A stretch of 5,314 bases of DNA from Persicitalea sp038242095 (GTDB taxonomy: Bacteria > Bacteroidota > Bacteroidia > Cytophagales > Spirosomataceae): NCBI GenBank assembly GCA_038242095.1, contig JBBSSJ010000307.1, positions 1-5,314 on the forward strand, read 5' to 3'. The position numbers and the translations under genes are program-made. Below are positions 1-4,851 of this stretch, in pieces. Position 1 is the stretch's first letter; every line of letters begins with the position of its first letter. The notes beneath the pieces are model-generated. The model saw nothing but the letters and a program-made list of their open reading frames with translations, was not told the DNA's origin and searched no databases.

Positions 1-106
1 CACTGGCCAAACGGCCTAGCACCACATCCTTGGCGTCCACGACGATCCACTCTTTACTGACTGTGCTTTTGTTGGCCGAGCTGGTCTTATAGCTTAACGT
101 ATCCAC
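1..106 (-). CDS. rplM: 50S ribosomal protein L13, N-terminal part (runs off window)
   Basis: Only the first 35 codons are in the window; the rest lies beyond base 1. Reading the minus strand from a GTG at 106-104 gives a protein beginning MDTLSYKTSS, followed by KEWIVVDAKD and VVLGRLAS at residues 18-35. These match the start of bacterial L13 (the W-x-VVDA-x-x-x-x-LGRLAS block), and the MDTLSYKT beginning is typical of Bacteroidota L13. L13 is an early-assembling protein of the large ribosomal subunit that binds 23S rRNA. GTG is chosen because this peptide starts exactly there and no in-frame ATG restores a better N-terminus; there is no Shine-Dalgarno sequence, as usual in this phylum. In most bacteria rpsI (S9) follows rplM, so it is expected just outside the window (inference). 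A promoter and a structured leader precede it at 107-214. Confidence 0.93.
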   Translation of the reverse strand, partial: MDTLSYKTSSANKSTVSKEWIVVDAKDVVLGRLAS

Positions 107-131
107 GAATAACAAAAAGTTTTATTAATTG

Positions 132-176
132 ATTTTCAGTAATGTATGCATCTAAATGCAGTTCCCACCTGAAAAT
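132..176 (-). promoter_or_regulatory. Structured 5' leader of rplM (candidate L13 regulatory RNA)
   Basis: Two nested perfect inverted repeats lie between the predicted rplM transcription start and its start codon. The outer arms, 169-176 and 132-139, pair over 8 bp (ATTTTCAG with CTGAAAAT on the minus strand). Inside them, 156-160 and 147-151 form a 5-bp hairpin (TGCAT/ATGCA) with a 4-base loop, leaving asymmetric internal loops of 8 and 7 bases. The predicted RNA would begin almost exactly at the outer stem. Ribosomal protein operons are commonly autoregulated through such leaders, and L13 controls its own operon in E. coli. I do not recognise this as a named RNA family, and its regulatory role is an inference. 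Confidence 0.45.
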
Positions 177-183
177 GGGAGTG

Positions 184-214
184 CAAATATAGGGTTTGCC
201 TTTTTGAATAGCAA
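184..214 (-). promoter_or_regulatory. rplM promoter, Bacteroidota type
   Basis: On the minus strand the sequence TATATTTG (191 to 184) is an exact match to the Bacteroidota -7 pattern TAnnTTTG. A TTG (214 to 212) lies 20 bases upstream, in the expected place for the -33 element used by the primary sigma factor of this phylum. Transcription would start near 177-180 and give a leader of about 70 bases before the rplM GTG. The element match is seen directly; the transcription start is inferred. Confidence 0.72.
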
Positions 215-283
215 GAGTGCGTCGGAAATTATTGTCTTTCAGCCGATAGTTTCTCAATAGCAGGAAACTAAGCGAAGCTAAAC

Positions 284-291
284 TACCTTTG
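284..291 (+). promoter_or_regulatory. Promoter -7 element for the SUI1 gene
   Basis: TACCTTTG is an exact match to the Bacteroidota -7 pattern TAnnTTTG on the plus strand. It lies 34 bases before the SUI1 ATG, which predicts a leader of about 25-30 bases. No clear TTG is found at the expected -33 spacing (about 260-265), so the upstream half is weak. It faces away from the rplM promoter, so the two genes are divergently transcribed from one 219-base region. Confidence 0.5.
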
Positions 292-325
292 TAAAACTTT
301 ATAATGAACTCCAAAAACCAACCTC

Positions 326-661
326 ATGGCTAACAAAAACCGTAGTGGTGTGGTCTATTCCACCAATCCCGATTTTGAATACCAGTCCAAAGGTGACGAC
401 GAACCCGAGACACTACCCGTCGCCGCGCAGGATCTTCGCGTGTGGCTCGACCGCAGGAGCGGTGGTAAGGTAGTCACGGTCGTAAAGGGGTTTGTGGGTA
501 CCCTAGCCGACACGACTGACCTCGGCAAGCAACTCAAGGCGGCTTGCGGCAGCGGTGGCACCGCCAAAGATTACGAAATCATGATTCAGGGCGACCACCG
601 CGATAAAGTGATCGCCTGGCTTACTTCGAAAGGATACAAAGCAAAGAAAGCGGGAGGATGA
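326..661 (+). CDS. SUI1/eIF1-family translation factor (YciH-like)
   Basis: This 111-residue protein belongs to the SUI1 family, the bacterial relatives of eukaryotic initiation factor eIF1; the E. coli member is YciH. The SUI1 domain covers about residues 47-108. It contains a first strand and turn VTVVKGF (50-56), the family signature GSGGTAKDYEIMIQGDHRDKV (75-95), and the final KGYKAKKAGG segment. Residues 1-45 form a polar, probably flexible N-terminal extension ending in LRVWLDRRSGGK. In eukaryotes eIF1 binds the small ribosomal subunit and monitors start-codon choice; the role of bacterial homologues is poorly defined and may be conditional. The ATG at 326 lies just downstream of a -7 element and follows an A-rich stretch without a Shine-Dalgarno sequence. 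It is divergent from rplM, a setting consistent with a translation-related role but not proof of it. Confidence 0.9.
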   Translation: MANKNRSGVVYSTNPDFEYQSKGDDEPETLPVAAQDLRVWLDRRSGGKVVTVVKGFVGTLADTTDLGKQLKAACGSGGTAKDYEIMIQGDHRDKVIAWLTSKGYKAKKAGG

Positions 662-667
662 GATTTC

Positions 668-711
668 GGGGGAGACTGAGCGTAGTCAAAGTCCGTTTTG
701 CCTTCCCCCCC
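668..711. terminator. Hairpin between convergent genes, possible bidirectional terminator or dispersed repeat
   Basis: GGGGGA (668-673) pairs with TCCCCC (704-709), and just inside it GACT (674-677) pairs with AGTC (684-687). The first arm starts 7 bases after the SUI1 stop. On the plus strand the hairpin is followed by CATTTTACCTTTC, only a loose T-rich stretch. The location between two convergent genes (stops at 661 and 729) fits a shared terminator. The core from 674 to 693 (GACTGAGCGTAGTCAAAGTC) resembles short intergenic repeats that I have seen in environmental Bacteroidota; this resemblance is from memory and cannot be counted here. Confidence 0.4.
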
Positions 712-728
712 ATTTTACCTTTCTTCCT

Positions 729-1184
729 TTAAAGAATTGTCGTGCTATCCGCAGGTTGCGGTACAGGAATTGGGGCGGGTTGTGGCTGGTACATTGGACT
801 TTGAGGCATTGCGGGCATAGGAAGGACCTCTACTGCCGTGACCAGGTTCTTAGTATCGCCTACCCAGGGCAGCTTAAAGAATTTCTCTTCGTAGGTAAGC
901 GAGACCCGGCTGCCGGTCTTGATGGCTTCTTCTATTTTGGCGATGGCTTCCGCGTCACTATCGTTTATCGAGAAATCCCATTGGGTAGCATTGAGCGTAC
1001 CGCCGCCTTCGTATAATCCACCAACGTTTAGCAACCCTTCGTGGGTCTTGAAGATGTAGCCCTTTTTACTCATTTTCACGACAAAGCCGCCGCGCTTGCC
1101 CTCGCTGTAATAGCCGAAGGTGAGGTAATAAAATATGGCAAAAATAATCAGAAAAAATACGCCGAGAAAGACCCATTTACGCAT
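729..1184 (-). CDS. Small membrane-anchored protein of unknown function, proline-rich tail
   Basis: This 151-residue protein starts with a charged MRKW, followed by one strongly hydrophobic segment (residues 4-22), probably an uncleaved N-terminal anchor with the rest outside the cytoplasm. The segment YYSEGKRGGFVVKMSKKGYIFKTHEG (26-50 region) and the later SRVSLTYEEKFFKLPWVGDTKNLV (92-115 region) look like a conserved, mostly beta domain. It resembles short Bacteroidota proteins often mislabelled in databases as 6-phosphogluconate dehydrogenase; nothing here resembles that enzyme (no nucleotide-binding GxGxxG, far too short). Residues 121-146 are rich in Pro, Met and Gln and probably disordered. 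The ATG at 1184-1182 follows an A-rich stretch. No clear -7 element lies directly upstream; it sits 100 bases behind the permease gene on the same strand, separated from it by a likely terminator. The function is unknown. Confidence 0.8.
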   Translation of the reverse strand: MRKWVFLGVFFLIIFAIFYYLTFGYYSEGKRGGFVVKMSKKGYIFKTHEGLLNVGGLYEGGGTLNATQWDFSINDSDAEAIAKIEEAIKTGSRVSLTYEEKFFKLPWVGDTKNLVTAVEVLPMPAMPQSPMYQPQPAPIPVPQPADSTTIL

Positions 1185-1230
1185 GTTCTTATTGTTTTTT
1201 TGAGAAGGTGAGTGCGCTGATTTTTATACT

Positions 1231-1264
1231 ATAAAAATGAAAAATCTGCCGAATTTCGGCATTT
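1231..1264 (-). terminator. Intrinsic terminator after the ABC permease gene
   Basis: Read on the minus strand, the sequence 1261 to 1247 is a symmetrical TGCCGaaattCGGCA hairpin (5-bp GC-rich stem, 5-base loop; the repeat itself is 7 bp around one central base). It is preceded by A residues (1264-1262) and followed by a T-rich tract, GATTTTTCATTTTTAT (1246 to 1231). It begins 24 bases after the permease stop codon. This is the classic layout of a Rho-independent terminator. It should largely separate the permease transcript from the small membrane protein gene downstream. Confidence 0.68.
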
Positions 1265-1284
1265 GCCCCGAATTTTCCAATTAT

Positions 1285-2529
1285 TCACTTGGCCCGAATC
1301 GCTTCCACCGGGTCGAGGCGAGCGGCCAGCATAGCCGGGACGATGCCCGACAACACGCCGATAACGCTTGATACACCTAGTCCCAAGATCACATTTTTGG
1401 GCAACAGTACTACGTCCAAGCTTCCCAGAGGCAGGAAAGAAATGAGAAACACCAGGAAAATACCGACCAGTCCGCCGACCAGGCTTAGCATCACGGCCTC
1501 GAACAGAAACTGGAACAGGATGAAGTAGTTCTTGGCCCCCAGCGATTTTTGAATACCAATCAAATTGGTGCGTTCCTTCACGGACACAAACATAATGTTA
1601 GCGATTCCGAACCCGCCGACTAAAATCGAAAAACTACCAATCACCCAGCCCGCCAGCGTCAACACGGTAAACAGGCCCGAGATGGCTTTAGCAGCAGCTT
1701 CTGGGCGATTGATCGAAAAATTATTTTCGTCGCGCGGCTTGATCCCCCGAAGCGTACGCATCAGGCCCACAGTTTCGGCCTCCACTTCCAGCATGCCTTC
1801 GTCGTCGGCTTTGCCCTTCACCACGATGTCGGGATTAGGACGACCCGATTGGAAGAGTTTGGCAAAGGCTCCGTAGGGAATGATCACCTTGGTGTCGGGG
1901 GCGCCGCCAAAGTCTACCAGGCTTTCACCTTTTTTGACCTGAACGCCTGCAACCGTGAAGCGGTTGCCCGCCAGCTTAAATTCCTTGCCAATGGGATCGC
2001 TGCCCGGAAAGAGTGTCTCGGCAATGTCGGCCCCGATGATGGCCACCTGACGCCCGGCGTCGGTTTCGATAGGAGAAAAGTACCGCCCCTCGGCAATAGG
2101 TACATCAGAAATAAGATTGTAATCGTAAGAGATTCCCTGTACCAGCGCGCTCATGCTGTTGGAACCGTTCTTGACCGTAGTATTGCCCCTGAAGTCCATT
2201 ACCGCGACCGCGCTGGCGCTTTCCAGGTTGTCGTAGAGGTACTTGTACTCGCGGTAGCTGGGGTCGGGCCACTGAAAATACTTCCACCAGGTATACTCTC
2301 CTTCACCGAAACTCCACGGCCATTTTTGTACATAAATGACTTTATCACCAATGAAGCTCATGCTTTCCTTGATGTTGCGCTCGAGCGAATCGACGATGGT
2401 GAACACCGCGACAATGGCAAAAATACCTACCGTGACGCCCAGGAGCGACAGCGTAGTACGGGTGAGGTTGGAGCGCAACGCTTGCCAGGCAAAGCGGAAG
2501 CTTTCCAGAATCTGGCGGACTAGTTTCAT
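1285..2529 (-). CDS. MacB/FtsX-type ABC transporter permease
   Basis: This 414-residue protein has the usual architecture and length of a MacB-type permease. There is a short cytoplasmic N-terminus, a first membrane helix (about 28-47, in LRSNLTRTTLSLLGVTVGIF), a long extracytoplasmic domain (about 49-285, MacB_PCD type), and a C-terminal FtsX domain with three helices (about 287-313, 337-366, 379-404). Between helices 2 and 3 lies the coupling segment VKERTNLIGIQKSLGAK (317-333), which contacts the ATPase. The end, PAMLAARLDPVEAIRAK (398-414), is the conserved family tail. Residues 68-98 are unusually rich in Trp and Tyr. These permeases act as dimers with a MacB/LolD-like ATPase, moving substrates or transmitting force across the inner membrane rather than forming a channel. 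No ATPase or membrane-fusion partner gene is next to it here. The substrate cannot be deduced. The ATG at 2529-2527 is preceded by AAAACAAAATCC. Confidence 0.92.
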   Translation of the reverse strand: MKLVRQILESFRFAWQALRSNLTRTTLSLLGVTVGIFAIVAVFTIVDSLERNIKESMSFIGDKVIYVQKWPWSFGEGEYTWWKYFQWPDPSYREYKYLYDNLESASAVAVMDFRGNTTVKNGSNSMSALVQGISYDYNLISDVPIAEGRYFSPIETDAGRQVAIIGADIAETLFPGSDPIGKEFKLAGNRFTVAGVQVKKGESLVDFGGAPDTKVIIPYGAFAKLFQSGRPNPDIVVKGKADDEGMLEVEAETVGLMRTLRGIKPRDENNFSINRPEAAAKAISGLFTVLTLAGWVIGSFSILVGGFGIANIMFVSVKERTNLIGIQKSLGAKNYFILFQFLFEAVMLSLVGGLVGIFLVFLISFLPLGSLDVVLLPKNVILGLGVSSVIGVLSGIVPAMLAARLDPVEAIRAK

Positions 2530-2547
2530 GGATTTTGTTTTGGGCCA

Positions 2548-2567
2548 GCGGTTTTAAGATAAACCGC
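2548..2567. promoter_or_regulatory. Perfect interrupted palindrome upstream of the permease (operator or leader hairpin)
   Basis: GCGGTTT (2548-2554) and AAACCGC (2561-2567) are perfect inverted repeats of 7 bp separated by 6 bases (TAAGAT). The element ends 18 bases upstream of the permease start codon. A near-match to the Bacteroidota -7 pattern on the minus strand (TAACTTTTG, 2585 to 2577, one base too long) would place a start site near 2572, so the palindrome could be an operator overlapping the start of transcription or a hairpin at the beginning of the mRNA. The repeat is directly visible; either role is inferred. Confidence 0.45.
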
Positions 2568-2653
2568 ATTGTGGGGCAAAAGTTAAAAACCTTTGGCTAA
2601 GCCGCAAAACAAAAAGGATAAGTGGCAAGATGGACGGTTGTATCGCTATGAAG

Positions 2654-2694
2654 TCCTTCACCGGAAGGAGCCGACCGCCGTCGTCAGTGGCGGT
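2654..2694. repeat. Two adjacent small inverted repeats in the permease-terC intergenic region
   Basis: TCCTTC (2654-2659) and GAAGGA (2664-2669) form a 6-bp stem with a 4-base loop ACCG. Four bases further, ACCGCC (2674-2679) and GGCGGT (2689-2694) form a second 6-bp stem with a 9-base loop. Neither is followed by a T-tract on either strand, so they do not look like terminators. They lie upstream of the predicted terC promoter, and would be in a terC leader only if a further promoter exists near 2569-2595, where a TTG (2569-2571) and an imperfect -7 element (AACCTTTG, 2588-2595) occur. No function is assigned. Confidence 0.35.
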
Positions 2695-2756
2695 GCTGTC
2701 TACAGCTATTTTTACCGCTGGTCAACTATTACGGGGCCGTTTGGGTTATTTCCTCC

Positions 2757-2764
2757 TAAATTTG
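2757..2764 (+). promoter_or_regulatory. Promoter -7 element for terC
   Basis: TAAATTTG matches the Bacteroidota -7 pattern TAnnTTTG exactly and lies 31 bases before the terC ATG, predicting a leader of about 25 bases. The nearest upstream TTTG (2740-2743) leaves a spacer of only 13 bases, shorter than the usual 17-23, so the -33 element is doubtful. Confidence 0.5.
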
Positions 2765-2795
2765 CCAATTCATTCCACGCAACTCAGAAATTTAC

Positions 2796-3863
2796 ATGTC
2801 AAGCGAAGTAATATTTTTTGCCGGGTTTACCGTTTTCGTCATCCTGGTGATGATGCTCGATTTGGGCGCTTTTAATCGAAAATCGACCAGTCATATCGTC
2901 AGCTTTAAGGAAGCGGCCTCGTGGAGCGCCGTGTGGGTAGCGCTGGCACTGGGCTTTTACGTCTTTTTACGTTTTTACGGACATTGGGTACACGACATCA
3001 GCGACCCGTCCCACCTGGCTGCCGTTAGGAGTACGTATTATCCCAACCTTAAACTGCCTACGGATTTTAACGCTGCATTGACCGTTTTCCAAAACAATAT
3101 GGCATTGGAATACCTGACGGGCTACTTGGTTGAGTACTCCCTTTCGGTGGATAATATTTTTGTGTTTATCCTAATCTTCAACTCCTTCGGGGTCCGGGAG
3201 ATTTATTACAAGAAAGTATTGGTTTGGGGAATTCTGGGATCAATCGTCCTGCGCTTCATCTTTATCTTCCTCGGCTCGGCGCTTATTCAGGAATTTAGCT
3301 GGGTGCTGTACATCTTCGGTGCCTTCCTGGTCTATACGGGAATCAACATTCTCTTCTCCAAAGACAAAGAGGAGGGTATCGATGTGAAGAAGCATCCCGC
3401 CGTGCGGCTTTCGTCCCGCTATCTCAACGTGTACGAGCGCTACGTGGTCGATCACTTTTTTGTTCGCCGCAAGACAAACAATAAGGTGTACGTCACGCCG
3501 CTGTTTGTGGTCATGATCGTCATTGCCTTCACCGACGTGGTGTTTGCCGTGGATTCGATCCCGGCGATTTTCTCCATCACGAAGGACCCCTACATCGTGT
3601 TCTTCTCCAACGTATTTGCCATTATGGGACTGCGTTCGATGTTCTTCTTTTTAGTTAATATCATCGATATGTTCAGCTACTTCAAATATGGCTTGGGCGT
3701 GCTGCTGACGTTCATCGGCTTGAAGATGCTGTTCGAGCACCAATTGCACGAGTGGGGCTTCAATAACATGTACTCTTTGATCGTGATTGTGAGCATTTTG
3801 GCGATCAGCATCTTTGCTTCGCTGCTGTTCCCGCCGAAGGAGAATGCCGTAGTGGGGGAGTAA
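2796..3863 (+). CDS. TerC/Alx family integral membrane protein
   Basis: This 355-residue, very hydrophobic protein has both signatures of the TerC family: YLVEYSLSVDNIFVF (110-124) and FTDVVFAVDSIPAIFSIT (245-262), each with the acidic residues (E113, D119; D247, D253) in membrane segments thought to bind the metal. About eight to nine membrane helices are visible, near 5-24, 42-60, 106-128, 139-160, 168-187, 232-252, 267-290, 297-312 and 325-345. The loop at about 61-100, before the first signature helix, is longer than the minimum seen in the family. The loop around 188-228 is charged and probably cytoplasmic. TerC/Alx members are linked to tellurite resistance, to Mn2+ export and to metallation of exported proteins; Mn2+ handling is the most likely role here by homology. 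No other ter genes are near, so it is probably a stand-alone Alx-like protein rather than part of a tellurite operon. The ATG at 2796 follows an A/T-rich leader without a Shine-Dalgarno sequence. Confidence 0.94.
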   Translation: MSSEVIFFAGFTVFVILVMMLDLGAFNRKSTSHIVSFKEAASWSAVWVALALGFYVFLRFYGHWVHDISDPSHLAAVRSTYYPNLKLPTDFNAALTVFQNNMALEYLTGYLVEYSLSVDNIFVFILIFNSFGVREIYYKKVLVWGILGSIVLRFIFIFLGSALIQEFSWVLYIFGAFLVYTGINILFSKDKEEGIDVKKHPAVRLSSRYLNVYERYVVDHFFVRRKTNNKVYVTPLFVVMIVIAFTDVVFAVDSIPAIFSITKDPYIVFFSNVFAIMGLRSMFFFLVNIIDMFSYFKYGLGVLLTFIGLKMLFEHQLHEWGFNNMYSLIVIVSILAISIFASLLFPPKENAVVGE

Positions 3864-3878
3864 AGTGCGGGTGATCAA

Positions 3879-4574
3879 TCAGTCGGTTAAGCGCTTGATT
3901 GGCGTCAGTAATACTTTGCGAAACTCGACTTCTGATCCTTCCGACTGCAAGGCAATGTGTCCTGTGCGGGCGGTAGCTTCGTAGCCGTAATTGACGTAGT
4001 CTCCGTTCATCCAGACCTTAATTGAATTCTCGAGGCACTCGATTGTGAGTTTGTTCCATTCGCCTACGGGCTTCTCGGAGCCGTCGGTCAGGTTGGGAAT
4101 GCGGCGCAGTTTATCGCCGTTGACGCCCCATTTGGCTTTGGGACCGCGTCGCTTTTCCATGTCGGGTACCACGATATTTTCTTCAATACACCAAAAATCT
4201 CCCGCGTTGGTGTGCATCATCTGCACCTCGATCGATTTCGGGAACATACCATACAGCGCTCGTGGGGTAGACACAAATACCAGCGCGCCGCAGTTACCGG
4301 GCGTACCCGCAAAGCGGTATTCGATTTCGAGCCGGAAGTTTTGGTAGGTGCCATCAGTAATTAGATGTCCGCCGGGTGTACCGAGACTCACCAGCATTTT
4401 GTCACGTACTACGAATGGCATCCGGGCAGTGGCATTCGTATCCATTTCCGGGACATCAGTATGCCAGCCTTTCAAATCCTTGCCGTTGAACAGGCTACGG
4501 GTTTGGGCTTGCGCGGCTAGGGTGAACCAGCCGAGCGCGAGGCTAAGGGCGGTCATTACTATTTGATTTTTCAT
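3879..4574 (-). CDS. Secreted DUF1080 (3-keto-disaccharide hydrolase fold) protein
   Basis: From the ATG at 4574-4572 this is a 231-residue protein. It starts with a clear signal peptide, MKNQIVMTALSLALGWFTLA, with a likely signal peptidase I site AQA|QT after residue 23, so it should be periplasmic or beyond. An in-frame TTG 24 bases upstream is possible, but it would put eight polar residues in front of the signal peptide; the ATG is preferred. The mature part is a single DUF1080 domain: LFNGKDLKGWH (28-38), NFRLEIEYRF (79-88), NCGALVF (94-100), SIEVQMM (114-120), GEWNKLTIEC (171-180), VWMNG (187-191) and TGHIALQSEGSEVEFRKV (204-221). This is a concanavalin A-like beta-sandwich. Characterised relatives in Bacteroidota act on 3-keto-glycosides; many others are uncharacterised. 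Its substrate is unknown, and no sugar oxidoreductase or SusCD pair is adjacent. It converges with terC, leaving 15 bases between stops. Confidence 0.9.
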   Translation of the reverse strand: MKNQIVMTALSLALGWFTLAAQAQTRSLFNGKDLKGWHTDVPEMDTNATARMPFVVRDKMLVSLGTPGGHLITDGTYQNFRLEIEYRFAGTPGNCGALVFVSTPRALYGMFPKSIEVQMMHTNAGDFWCIEENIVVPDMEKRRGPKAKWGVNGDKLRRIPNLTDGSEKPVGEWNKLTIECLENSIKVWMNGDYVNYGYEATARTGHIALQSEGSEVEFRKVLLTPIKRLTD

Positions 4575-4851
4575 TGGTAGGCGGTTTTTGTTTAGCAAGA
4601 AGCGTAAGAACGCCTTTGCCTACTATAACCCTAAAACTTCTATCTCAGGCGATGGCAATTCAGCTCTACCGAAATTGTGAATAAAGGTTAACGTCTGGCT
4701 CAAATCCTGAATACAATTAAACAGTTTGGCACGATTCCCCTCTAACCCCCGAACCCACAAAAACGGGGTCTAGAATTTATTCAGTTTCCACCACCCGGTG
4801 TTTTAATCTTAAAAACAAGAGCGCTAAGCACGGGGACAAACTTGAATCACC
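4575..4851. other. Divergent intergenic region, no clear promoter
   Basis: This 277-base AT-rich stretch separates the DUF1080 gene (minus) from the lipoprotein gene (plus) and must carry both promoters. I found no exact TAnnTTTG with a well-placed TTG on either strand. The visible structures are small: GCGT/ACGC (4602-4605 and 4610-4613, loop of 4), close to the DUF1080 start, and CCCCG/CGGGG (4747-4751 and 4764-4768, loop of 12) about 85 bases before the lipoprotein start. No ORF or RNA gene is recognisable. Confidence 0.5.

Noticed and set aside
87..314. Minus-strand open frame of 75 codons overlapping the start of rplM
   Set aside because: It lies in a different frame from rplM, covers both promoters and the leader stems, and its translation resembles no family; rplM explains the coding signal.
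1849..2523. Long plus-strand open frame (224 codons) opposite the permease gene
   Set aside because: It is a mirror of the well-supported permease reading frame; the translation lacks any recognisable domain and there is no promoter for it.
2596..2795. yybP-ykoY manganese riboswitch upstream of terC
   Set aside because: The conserved loop and junction sequences of that riboswitch are not visible; only two simple stems are present.
2593..2811. Plus-strand open frame of 72 codons starting at TTG, overlapping the terC start
   Set aside because: It has a non-ATG start, overlaps terC by 16 bases, contains the terC promoter and two inverted repeats, and its product is not recognisable. A degraded gene fragment cannot be excluded.
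2796..3863. Tellurite resistance operon
   Set aside because: TerC-family homology alone does not show tellurite resistance; no terA, terB, terD, terE or terZ-like gene is adjacent.
4747..4768. CCCCG/CGGGG inverted repeat as a terminator
   Set aside because: The stem is only 5 bp with a 12-base loop, lacks a T-tract, and stands at the 5' side of both flanking genes, where no transcript is expected to end.
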